From an uncultured Burkholderiales bacterium (GTDB lineage: Bacteria; Pseudomonadota; Gammaproteobacteria; Burkholderiales; Burkholderiaceae_D), in the NCBI GenBank assembly GCA_937872165.1, contig CALMOR010000142.1, forward strand, positions 37,032-54,310: a stretch of DNA of 17,279 bases, in the 5' to 3' direction. Positions 7,960 through 14,828 of the stretch are shown piece after piece. The number at the start of each line of letters is the position of its first letter. Position 1 is the first letter of the stretch. The position numbers were made by a program, and so were the translations under genes. Below the pieces are notes generated by a model, which was given only the letters and a program-made list of their open reading frames with translations, did no database searches and was not told the origin of the DNA.

Positions 7960-9357
7960 TCAGGTGGCGATGGGATTGTGGCCGAGCATCCCGCGCGGGC
8001 GTTTCGTCCGACCCTGCAGCAGCTTGACCTCGCCGATGCTGGCCAGTACCGGCAGGTCGAGGGCGATGCCGAGATCGTGCGTGGAACGGATGCGACGGTT
8101 GGTGAGCTCGAGCACCAGCGCGAAGGCGAGTCCGAGCGTCAGACCGACGACGGCCGCCGCGAGCGTGTTCAGCAGGACCTTCGGCTTGGACGGCGATGCG
8201 GGCGGCGTGGCCGGGCTCAGGATCGACACGTTGGTCTGGCTCGAGCGACTCTCCAGCCGCGTCTGCGCCAGGCGCTGACCCACGGCGTCGTAGTCGCGTT
8301 GCGCCGACTCGACATCGCGGCGCAGGACGTTGAACTCGTTGCGCTGCCGGTTGAGCTCGAGGACCTTGAGCTTCTGCGCGTCCATCGCCGCCATCAACTG
8401 CTGCTCGCGCTGCTTGTCGATCTTGAAGCTGGTATCGAACGACGTGGCGATCTGTCCGAGCTCGCGCGAGAGCTGCCGGCGCAGCGACGCGAGTTCGGCC
8501 TGTGCGCGCAGCGTCTGCGGATGGTTGCGGCCGAGATTCTCGTTGTTCTCCTGAAGCTTCGCATCGAGCTTCGCGATGTCGGCCTTCAGCTCGCCGACGG
8601 AACGGCTCTGCATGGCCTCGTTGGTGGTGCTGACGCTCTCGCTCGCGCGCTTGCTCCGACTCTCGGCGAGCGATCCCTGCAACTGGGTCAGCTGCGACGA
8701 CAGCTCGCCCAGCTTGCTGTTCTCGTAGTCGAGGCGCTCGTCGTAGACCACGATGCCCGAGCTCTGCTGGTAGGCGCTCAGCGCCTTCTGCGCCTGCTCG
8801 ACCTTCTGACGCGCCTGCTTGGTCTGCTCCTCGAACCAGACCGAGTACTGACGGGCCGGCTCGATCTTCAACGCGAGGTCTGTCTCGACGTAAGCCTGGG
8901 CGAAAGCATTCGCCACCTTGGCGACGAAATCGGGATCGACGCCGGTATATGCGATCTGCACGACGTTGCTGTCCCGGGACGGCTTGGCGTCGAGCTTGTA
9001 GCGCAGACCACCGGCGGCCCAGGTGACGAAGTCGCCCTTGCCCTTCTCGTTCTCCATCCAGATACGCCGCAGGTCCTCGTCCTGATCCATGTGCAGCAGG
9101 ACGACCGCGCGCGACGCGACCCGGGTGCTGTTGATGATGTCGACCTGCGTCGTCAGGTAGCCGGGCAGCAGGGCGCTCGCCGAGACCGTCCCCGCGACCG
9201 GGTCGATCGACTTGTCGACCAGCACCGCCGCGGAAGCGGTGTACTGCTTCGGCAGGAGGATGCTGACGACGAATCCGACGAGAGTCGTCAGGACCAACGC
9301 GCCGACGATGACGACCGAGCGGGCGCGGAGGATGTTGAAGAGCTGCGAAAAATTCAT
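7960..9357 (-). CDS. epsF: EpsF-like polysaccharide chain-length determinant (Wzz/PCP family)
   Basis: A 465-residue inner-membrane polysaccharide co-polymerase. TM1 is about 15-35, before the Wzz-type start of the periplasmic domain (LLPKQYTASAAVLVDKS). A long periplasmic alpha-helical, coiled-coil-prone region runs about 170-375 and is rich in Q, E, K and R heptads. The proline-rich SPATPPASPSKPK (381-393) leads into TM2 (about 395-418), and a short cytoplasmic tail ends at NPIAT. This is the layout of EpsF, the partner of EpsG. It should set polymer length and couple Wzy to export. The ATG at 9357 is preceded by GGAAAG with GGA 6 nt from the start, the best ribosome site in this operon. 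It is the first gene of the eight-gene operon and lies 90 nt after a predicted sigma-54 start site. Confidence 0.95.
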   Translation of the reverse strand: MNFSQLFNILRARSVVIVGALVLTTLVGFVVSILLPKQYTASAAVLVDKSIDPVAGTVSASALLPGYLTTQVDIINSTRVASRAVVLLHMDQDEDLRRIWMENEKGKGDFVTWAAGGLRYKLDAKPSRDSNVVQIAYTGVDPDFVAKVANAFAQAYVETDLALKIEPARQYSVWFEEQTKQARQKVEQAQKALSAYQQSSGIVVYDERLDYENSKLGELSSQLTQLQGSLAESRSKRASESVSTTNEAMQSRSVGELKADIAKLDAKLQENNENLGRNHPQTLRAQAELASLRRQLSRELGQIATSFDTSFKIDKQREQQLMAAMDAQKLKVLELNRQRNEFNVLRRDVESAQRDYDAVGQRLAQTRLESRSSQTNVSILSPATPPASPSKPKVLLNTLAAAVVGLTLGLAFALVLELTNRRIRSTHDLGIALDLPVLASIGEVKLLQGRTKRPRGMLGHNPIAT

Positions 9358-9375
9358 CGACTTTCCGGTATCAGA

Positions 9376-9419
9376 AAAAGGTGCCTGGTCGGGTCGCCGG
9401 GCTGCCCCGCCTGCGGGGC
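9376..9419 (-). other. epsF leader: GC-rich hairpin followed by U-run
   Basis: In the 5' leader of the epsF operon, GCCCCGC-AG-GCGGGGC (9404-9419) is a perfect 7-bp inverted repeat; realistically it is a 5-bp stem with a 6-nt loop. A run of five Ts (9376-9380, transcript sense) lies 23 nt further on, just before the ribosome site. The gap is too long for a standard intrinsic terminator. It could be a leader structure affecting translation or mRNA stability. Confidence 0.4.
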
Positions 9420-9447
9420 GGCGACTCTCAGGCTGGTTCGTTGATCA

Positions 9448-9475
9448 CTACGAAGGGAGCAATTTCCATGCCGAA
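9448..9475 (-). promoter_or_regulatory. Predicted sigma-54 promoter P1 for the epsF operon
   Basis: Read on the minus strand, CGGCATGGAAATTGCT has GG (9472-9471) and GC (9460-9459) separated by exactly 10 nt. It matches the -24 element TGGCACG at 5 of 7 positions and the -12 element TTGCW at all 5. The predicted start is near 9447, giving a 90-nt leader. The inverted repeat CGAAGGG (9478-9484) / CCCTTCG (9451-9457, both read on the minus strand) flanks the core exactly. No activator gene is in the window. It was found by eye against the established RpoN consensus. Confidence 0.68.
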
Positions 9476-9549
9476 CGCCCTTCGATGCTGAAGCTAACTC
9501 GTTGATCTTTTTGCACTCGCCCTCATGGTGCGCGGCAACGAAGCCTACC

Positions 9550-11298
9550 TTACTTCGGTGCACCCCTCGGGTCTTCCCGGATTGCAATCGTGCCGAAGTG
9601 TTCCGGACCTTCGGCAAGACGCTTTCGAAGCAGCGCGGCCAGACGGATCGCGAGGGCCACGATGGTCAGCGTCGGATTGGCGTGACTGCTGGTCGGGAAG
9701 GTCGCCGCGCTGGCGACGTACAGGTTGCGCACACCGAAGACCGCGCAGTCGCCGTCGACGACTCCTTCGCCTTCGCCGTCGGCCATCCTCGCGGTTCCGA
9801 GATGGTGGCCGCCGACCGGAACGGATCGCCGGATGCTCGCCGCGAGCTCCTCCTCGTCGAACTCGACGCGTGCGCTGCCCGTTCGAGCGATCGCGTCGCG
9901 CAGCACCGCGAAAGCACGCAGGCCCGCGGCGATATCGTCGCCCGCGACACGCCAGTCGATATGAACGCGGGGCAGGTCGTGTCGATCGCGGGTATCGGCG
10001 AGTGTGATGCGGCTGCTCTCGAGCGGCGTCTGTTCCGAGTTGAATTCGAGCGGATAGCTCCCGTCGGCATTGGCGATCAGCGTGTACGGCAACTTGCGGC
10101 GCGGAAGTACGCGCCGGAACAGCCAGGTGGTCCCGAAGCGCGCGAGCGGCGGCAGACCACGCGCGACGTTCAGCAGGTGCTCCCCGCGCGAAGACACCAC
10201 CGGCGCCTCGGCGCCGTGACGGAGGATCGCCTGGTATTCGGGGATCAGCGTGGACTTGGCCAGGAAGATGGTCGACATCACCGCGCTGCCGTGCGCCGCG
10301 TCCGAGTAGTCGGGGAAGTGCAGCCGAAAAGCCGCGTTGAGGAGACGATGCTCGCGCTGCGCCTGCGCGGTGAACTGCAGCTTGCGTCGGCTGTAGACCC
10401 CGTCGTTCGTCTTCTCGAAGCCGAAGGCGACCGGCGCCCCGGGGGCGGCGACGAGCCGGGCGCAGACGTTCTCGCCGTGACACGCATAGCAACGTCCGAG
10501 GCGGTCACCGCGGTTGCCGAGCCCGTTGGCCCGCGGTTCGGAGACGAACAACAACCTCGTCGTCTCGATGCCACCGAGCGCCAGCACGAAGATCTTCGCG
10601 CGAACCTCGAAGCGGCGGTCGGCCCGGCTGATGAAGACCGCATGGTCGATCGTGTCTTCTCCTGGCCGCCGATGCAGCCGTGTGCAGCGGGCGTCGAACA
10701 CGACCTGCACATGCTTCGATCGCTTCAGTCGGCCGCGATACTCGCGACCGAAGTTCGTCGGCAGGCTGTATCGCTCGATCCGGTCCATCACCACGGGATC
10801 GTCCGCAGCGAGGCCGGGAATGGTCGGCACCCCCTCGACGCCCGAGCCCTCGATCGAGAAGTCGTCGCGACCGGCGTTGCAGTACTCGAGAGCCTTCGAG
10901 TAATGGCGGGCGACGTCCTCGTAGCGGATCGGCCAGCCGCTGTGCGGCACGTGGTCCCGCCGTTCGAAATCGATCGGGTCGAACGGGACGCAGCGGCCGC
11001 CCCAGATGCGGGTCGTGCCGCCGACTCCGGTCCGCCGGAATTCGACCGGCGCGGGATGGGGAGAGACGGCGGTCCCCGCGTAGATGTCGCCGGCGAGCTC
11101 GCCATCCGGAGCCATTCCGCCTGCCTCCAGCAGCAGCACCCGCACGCCGAGGTCGTCGAGTTCGCAGGCCGTCGTGATGCCGGCGGCGCCTGCTCCGATG
11201 ATGCAGACGGTCGCTTCGAAAGCGTCGGGTCCAAGGTCCGCACTCGAGGAGATCATGAAGGTGAGGCTTGCGTCGGAAACAGGGTGCGGCAGCGACAT
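9550..11298 (-). CDS. GMC-family FAD-dependent oxidoreductase
   Basis: A 582-residue FAD enzyme of the glucose-methanol-choline type, expected to oxidise an alcohol or sugar hydroxyl in the cytoplasm. The FAD-binding GAGAAG (35-40) is followed by the acidic strand end LLLEAGG (55-61), then GVGGTTRIWGGRC (91-103). The C-terminal GMC_oxred_C part has GGHHLGTARM (496-505) and SSHANPTLTIVALA (537-550), which supply the active-site His and Asn and the FAD-contact segment. No signal peptide or Tat motif is seen. A CYACH sequence at 270-274 fits the heme-c pattern CXXCH, but without export it is probably coincidence. The ATG at 11298 has no clear ribosome site; ATG at 11256 is an alternative. It ends 192 nt before epsF. 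Its role in polymer synthesis is unknown; precursor oxidation is an inference. Confidence 0.92.
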   Translation of the reverse strand: MSLPHPVSDASLTFMISSSADLGPDAFEATVCIIGAGAAGITTACELDDLGVRVLLLEAGGMAPDGELAGDIYAGTAVSPHPAPVEFRRTGVGGTTRIWGGRCVPFDPIDFERRDHVPHSGWPIRYEDVARHYSKALEYCNAGRDDFSIEGSGVEGVPTIPGLAADDPVVMDRIERYSLPTNFGREYRGRLKRSKHVQVVFDARCTRLHRRPGEDTIDHAVFISRADRRFEVRAKIFVLALGGIETTRLLFVSEPRANGLGNRGDRLGRCYACHGENVCARLVAAPGAPVAFGFEKTNDGVYSRRKLQFTAQAQREHRLLNAAFRLHFPDYSDAAHGSAVMSTIFLAKSTLIPEYQAILRHGAEAPVVSSRGEHLLNVARGLPPLARFGTTWLFRRVLPRRKLPYTLIANADGSYPLEFNSEQTPLESSRITLADTRDRHDLPRVHIDWRVAGDDIAAGLRAFAVLRDAIARTGSARVEFDEEELAASIRRSVPVGGHHLGTARMADGEGEGVVDGDCAVFGVRNLYVASAATFPTSSHANPTLTIVALAIRLAALLRKRLAEGPEHFGTIAIREDPRGAPK

Positions 11299-11545
11299 CT
11301 ACCGGTTGCAGAGCGTGTTCACTGGACGCTTCGCGGTGGCGAAACGACCGGCCGCAGTATGCCGTGTTCGGGCATGGCGACCGTCGCAACGTCCTGAAGG
11401 AGATAGACTATCGCTTGTTTGCTGCAACGCAGCGAATGGCACGCTTCTCGCATTCCCTGCCCGGCCGAACCACTTCGGTCGTTTCCGGTCCAGTCATGGC
11501 GAACGTGGATCACGAAAGGAAGCTGTTCATGGATGAGGGACGACA
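11299..11545. promoter_or_regulatory. Divergent intergenic region, GMC oxidoreductase / GT14
   Basis: This 247-bp region is the longest gene-free stretch in the window. On the plus strand it holds predicted promoter P2. Upstream of P2 are two short dyads: GATAGACTATC (11402-11412) and GCTGC-AAC-GCAGC (11421-11433). No -24/-12 pattern was found on the minus strand for the oxidoreductase, after scanning every GC-N10-CC on the plus strand, so that gene probably uses another sigma factor. No convincing sigma-70 site was found either. Confidence 0.6.
11437..11463 (+). promoter_or_regulatory. Predicted sigma-54 promoter P2 for the GT14 gene
   Basis: TGGCACGCTTCTCGCA (11437-11452) has a perfect -24 element (TGGCACG), GG at 11438-11439, exactly 10 nt to GC at 11450-11451, and a -12 element TCGCA with one mismatch to TTGCA. 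The predicted start is near 11463, 83 nt before the TTG start codon. The first 18 transcribed nucleotides (11463-11480) can form a 7-bp hairpin with a CCAC loop, including one G-U pair. Confidence 0.7.
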
Positions 11546-12460
11546 TTGCGCCTGGCCTATCTGATTCTCGCTCACAACAACCCCCGTCACGTCCAGCGTC
11601 TGGTCGCTTCCCTGTCGTCTCCGGACGCGCGCTTCTTCGTCCATCTGGATCGGAAGGCCGACCTCGCCCCCTTCGCCCATCTGCGCAGCGATCGGGTGGC
11701 GTTCAGCGAGACGCGCATCGATTGCGCGTGGGGAAACATCTCGCTGGTCGATGCGACGTTGGTGGTCGCCCGCATGGCGCTGGCCGCTCCGGAACCGTTC
11801 GACTACTACGTCTTGCTGAGCGGCGCGTGCTATCCGATCAAGTCCACGCGCTATGTCGAAAGTTTCTTCGCGAAGCATGCGGGCACCGAATTCATCGAAG
11901 GCATTCTTTTTCCCAACGCGGCCTTCGGCAAGCCGATCGAGCGGCTCACTCGCTTCTTCATCGCACGCGAACGACCCTTCGCGCGGTTCAAGTGGAAGCT
12001 TCAGTCGCTGCTCCATCGCGTCCTCCCGCCGCGCGACTATCGGCGTCATTTCGGTGGGCTGGCCCCGGTCGGCGGTTCGCAGTGGTGGGCGTTGACCCAT
12101 GCGGCACTGGTCCATGCCTGCGCCTTCATCGCCGAGCGGCCGGAGCTCTACCGCTTCTGCAGGCACGTCGACTGCCCCGACGAACTCCTCTTCCAAACGG
12201 CGCTGTGGAACTCCCCTTTCCGCGACCGCATGAGTCACAGCCTCACCTACACGCACTGGTTGCCGGGCAAGATGGGGCCCGAGTTGATCGACGGGCCGAT
12301 GGTCGCCCGCTTCCGGGCTGCTCGTGTACTCGACTCGTCATCCAACAACTCGCCGCACGAGAAGCGGGAAGTTCTCTTCGCGCGAAAATTCACCGATGCA
12401 TCGACGAACCTGGTGTGCGAGATCGACACGATCCGGGCGGCGTATCCGGATGCGGCTTGA
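11546..12460 (+). CDS. GT14 Branch/Core-2-like glycosyltransferase
   Basis: A 304-residue protein of the Branch family (PF02485, GT14), whose members transfer GlcNAc or xylose; bacterial copies sit in polysaccharide loci. Family marks are LAYLILAHNNPRHVQRLV (3-20), FFVHLDRKAD (30-39), RIDCAWGNISLVDATL (57-72), YYVLLSGACYPIKS (87-100), TEFIEG (114-119), GGSQWWALT (176-184) and CPDELLFQT (210-218). The start is TTG at 11546, supported by GAGGGA five nt upstream and by the MRLAYLILAHN family start. ATGs at 11529 and 11533 are in other frames. It is first in a plus-strand pair, downstream of predicted promoter P2. It likely adds a branch or backbone sugar; donor and acceptor are not readable. Confidence 0.93.
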   Translation: MRLAYLILAHNNPRHVQRLVASLSSPDARFFVHLDRKADLAPFAHLRSDRVAFSETRIDCAWGNISLVDATLVVARMALAAPEPFDYYVLLSGACYPIKSTRYVESFFAKHAGTEFIEGILFPNAAFGKPIERLTRFFIARERPFARFKWKLQSLLHRVLPPRDYRRHFGGLAPVGGSQWWALTHAALVHACAFIAERPELYRFCRHVDCPDELLFQTALWNSPFRDRMSHSLTYTHWLPGKMGPELIDGPMVARFRAARVLDSSSNNSPHEKREVLFARKFTDASTNLVCEIDTIRAAYPDAA

Positions 12461-12462
12461 CC

Positions 12463-12522
12463 ATGACCCTTCTTGCGGGCCATTGTCTTCGCTTTCCACC
12501 GAGCACCTTGCGCAACCGATGA
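12463..12522 (+). other. Possible 19-codon leader ORF coupled to the next gene
   Basis: Starting 2 nt after the GT14 stop, ATG 12463 opens a 19-codon frame (MTLLAGHCLRFPPSTLRNR) whose stop overlaps the next gene's ATG as ATGA. The geometry would carry ribosomes from the GT14 gene to the downstream start. Its third codon positions are only about 58% GC (11 of 19), well below the neighbouring genes, so the peptide itself may not be selected. Confidence 0.25.
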
Positions 12523-13346
12523 ATTCGTTGAGCGATTTTTTCGACATCCATTCCGGAGCGGCCGCCCCGCTGCTCGGGCAGAGCCGGCTCAAACTCCGCT
12601 TGCGCGACCAGCTCTACGATCTCGCGGTCCGTCGCGGCCGCGGCCTCGCGAAAGTGCGCAGCCGTGCATCGGCGACGCCGGCCCAGCGCGTTCTCGTCGT
12701 CGGTGTCGAAGTGCCGTCGCGCGGGTCCGACATCCATCAGGTCGTCGACGCGCTGGCCGAAGGCTCGCGCCACGAGATCGTCCGGTCCATCACGTCGATG
12801 GGCGACCGCGGGAAGTTCGCCAACATCGACGTGGCCATCGAGGAAGCGCCCGAGCCGCTGTCCGGCTTCGACTGGCTGATCGTGACCGACGACGACATCA
12901 GCTTCGCGCCCGGCTTCCTCGACGACATGATCGCGCTGGCCACGGAAGCGGATCTCTCCATCTCGCAGCCTGCGCACGCGTTCGAATCGCATGCGAGCTA
13001 CACCATCACCAAGCGCCGCTGGAACTCGCTGGTGCGTAGGACGACGTTCGTCGAGATCGGTCCGCTCACGTTGTTCCGCGCGGACGCATTCGAGACCTTC
13101 ATCCCGTTTCCCGCTTCGCGCTGGTGCTACGGCATCGACTTGTTGTGGACGGAGCTCGCGGAGAAGAAAGGAATGCGCATGGGGATCATCGACGGCACGG
13201 CGATCCGTCATCTGCGCCCGGTCGCGGGCTCCTACGGCATGGATGGCGCCATCGAGGAAGGTCGCGCCTTCCTCAGCCGCTTCGACCTGCGCCGCAAACG
13301 CGACGATCTCTGGAAGACGAACGAAGTCGTGCTGTCGGCGGCCTGA
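12519..13346 (+). CDS. Putative GT-A-type glycosyltransferase, DUF707-like
   Basis: 275 residues from ATG 12519. The core has RVLVVGVEVPSRGSDIHQVV (57-76), an acidic metal-site candidate LIVTDDDISFAPGF (120-133, D124-D126), SISQPAHAFESHASY (147-161), TTFVEIGPLTLFRADAF (175-191), WCYGIDLLWTEL (202-213) and IIDGTAIRHLRP (223-234). The order DDD-I, SQPA, FVEI-P, G-x-D-LW, D...H resembles the DUF707 family, thought to be glycosyltransferases; this is a pattern match, not a search result. An in-frame ATG at 12450 would add 23 residues and overlap GT14, but that stretch has low third-position GC (about 13 of 22), so 12519 is preferred despite no visible ribosome site. It ends 15 nt from the convergent wzx stop. 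Sugar specificity is unknown. Confidence 0.82.
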   Translation: MNSLSDFFDIHSGAAAPLLGQSRLKLRLRDQLYDLAVRRGRGLAKVRSRASATPAQRVLVVGVEVPSRGSDIHQVVDALAEGSRHEIVRSITSMGDRGKFANIDVAIEEAPEPLSGFDWLIVTDDDISFAPGFLDDMIALATEADLSISQPAHAFESHASYTITKRRWNSLVRRTTFVEIGPLTLFRADAFETFIPFPASRWCYGIDLLWTELAEKKGMRMGIIDGTAIRHLRPVAGSYGMDGAIEEGRAFLSRFDLRRKRDDLWKTNEVVLSAA

Positions 13347-13361
13347 CGCCGGCTTACCGGT

Positions 13362-14828
13362 TCAGGGCAGGCCGTCGGTGCCTTGCTTGGCCTGACGCGG
13401 AACGACACGTACCCAGATGCGCAGCATCTCGTCGAAGAGTGCGTGACGGTACGAGCGCAGCAGCGCGAACCAGAACATCGCCCCGACCGCGATCGCGAGG
13501 CCGATCAATGCGAGCGAGGTATGCGGCGACCAGTCGGAAGCGATCATCAACAGGAGCGACGGACCTGCGGCCGCCAGCGTGAGCATCGCGCTCTGGACGA
13601 ACACGTGCGAGATCTGGCCCGGCTCGCTTCCCGCCATGCCGCGCATCTTCGGCCCGTAGATGCAGAGCGCATAGACGGCATCGACCAGTCGTCCGGCCGC
13701 CGCGGCCGTGAGGCTGATCAGCGAACCCAGCGTGAAGCTGACGACCGTGACGACGGCGCGCGACGCTTCGACCCGAGCCTGCCAGCCGGTGCGCTTCGTC
13801 AGCACGCACAGCTCCCAGTTCATGCCGAAGCCGAGGCCGATGATGTTGCACGTCACGATGATCGCGAGCGGCCAGGCCGCCTCGGACCACTTGTCGCCGT
13901 ACAGCGTGTGGATCAACGGGCCGCTCAGGATGGCCACGCCGGCCATCAGCGGCCACACCAGGGCCGTGATCAACGACAGACCGCTCAGGAAGGTCTTGCT
14001 GACCGTCTTCGTCTCGCGCATCTCCTTGGCCATCTGCGAGAAGATCACGCGCGTCGACAAGCCGTAGACGTTGTCCCACAGCTGGCCCGCGAGGCCGGAT
14101 GCCCGGACGTAGACGCCGAGCGCCGCGAAGCCGAGCAGGCGACCCAGAACGAGCTCGGACAGCCGCTGCGCGAGCGCGGCGACGCCGCCGATCGACATCA
14201 TCTGGAAACCGAAGCTGGCGACGTCGCGCCATCCGGTGAGCCCCAGCTTCACGCTGGCGTGATGACGCCCGATGACGTTGAAGGCCACCGCGGTGAAGAG
14301 CGACGAGACGACCATGCCGATCGCGGGACTCAGCGCGCCCAGACCGGAGACCGCCATCGCGATGACGACGCAAGCGGTGATCGCGGTCCGACCGATGCTG
14401 ATCAGCGCGATGGCGCGGAAGTTCATGTCCCGCTGCAACAGCGTCGACGGCAGGAACTCGAAGACGCTGATCAACGGCGTCAAGGCGATCAGCATCAGCA
14501 CGTGCTGGACCTGCGTGTTGAGATCGAACAGCGGTCCGGCCAGCGTCACGGCGCCGATGGCGACGCTCAGCACGAGATTGAGCAGCGCGTTGACCGTGAA
14601 GACCGTCGACTTCGTGATCGCGTCGATCGCTTCGTGGCGCACCAGATAGGCACCGACGCCGAACGACGAGAGGATCGACAGGGCGCCGGCGGTGGCGGTG
14701 CCGACGGCGAAGATGCCCATCTCGTAAGGGCCGAGGATACGGGCGACGATGACCGAAGAGCTGAACGACACCACGAAGATCACGCCCTGGGCGCCGTAAG
14801 ACCACGCGAGGGATTTGCGCACCGACAT
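13362..14828 (-). CDS. wzx: Wzx-type polysaccharide flippase
   Basis: A 488-residue multi-pass protein of the MOP/polysaccharide-synthase superfamily (PF01943/PF13440 type) that flips lipid-linked repeat units across the inner membrane. The start, SLAWSYGAQGVIFVVSFSSSV, followed by ARILGPYEMGIFAV, is the usual opening helix and loop of these flippases. STLLQRDMNFRAIA and LGRLLGFAALGVYVRASGLA are the conserved inner segments. About 12-14 hydrophobic helices cover the length. The ATG at 14828 has only a weak ribosome site (GAAGTGA). A predicted sigma-54 promoter lies 79 nt upstream, so wzx can be transcribed separately from the GT2 gene behind it. The C-terminal tail (RQAKQGTDGLP) is cytoplasmic. 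It works with the Wzy-type protein and EpsF/EpsG. Confidence 0.94.
   Translation of the reverse strand: MSVRKSLAWSYGAQGVIFVVSFSSSVIVARILGPYEMGIFAVGTATAGALSILSSFGVGAYLVRHEAIDAITKSTVFTVNALLNLVLSVAIGAVTLAGPLFDLNTQVQHVLMLIALTPLISVFEFLPSTLLQRDMNFRAIALISIGRTAITACVVIAMAVSGLGALSPAIGMVVSSLFTAVAFNVIGRHHASVKLGLTGWRDVASFGFQMMSIGGVAALAQRLSELVLGRLLGFAALGVYVRASGLAGQLWDNVYGLSTRVIFSQMAKEMRETKTVSKTFLSGLSLITALVWPLMAGVAILSGPLIHTLYGDKWSEAAWPLAIIVTCNIIGLGFGMNWELCVLTKRTGWQARVEASRAVVTVVSFTLGSLISLTAAAAGRLVDAVYALCIYGPKMRGMAGSEPGQISHVFVQSAMLTLAAAGPSLLLMIASDWSPHTSLALIGLAIAVGAMFWFALLRSYRHALFDEMLRIWVRVVPRQAKQGTDGLP

Noticed and set aside
9376..9419. Hairpin plus T-run as an intrinsic terminator for the oxidoreductase transcript
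   Set aside because: The T-run begins 23 nt after the stem instead of directly after it, and the structure lies inside the predicted epsF leader.
9438..9507. Repeated TCGTTGATC near P1 (9438-9446 and 9499-9507), with CGTTGATC also near P3
   Set aside because: The same 8-mer or its complement turns up several times inside coding sequence (for example in the GT2-like gene near 6389 and in wzx near 13912, 13975 and 14470), so it is not specific to promoters.
9539..9557. CGAAG/CTTCG inverted repeat at the oxidoreductase stop codon as a terminator
   Set aside because: The stem is only 5 bp with a 9-nt loop, and there is no U-run.
9354..9617. Minus-strand 87-codon frame between the oxidoreductase and epsF
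   Set aside because: It overlaps the end of the oxidoreductase gene, crosses the sigma-54-like promoter and leader hairpin, and has no recognisable motif or ribosome site.
11299..11440. Sigma-54 promoter for the GMC oxidoreductase
   Set aside because: No GC-N10-CC on the plus strand in this region matches the -12/-24 elements. The only spacing match (11443/11455) has poor element sequence.
12450..12521. ATG 12450 as the start of the DUF707-like gene
   Set aside because: The extra 23 codons show low third-position GC unlike the rest of the gene and would overlap the GT14 coding end. Kept only as an alternative.
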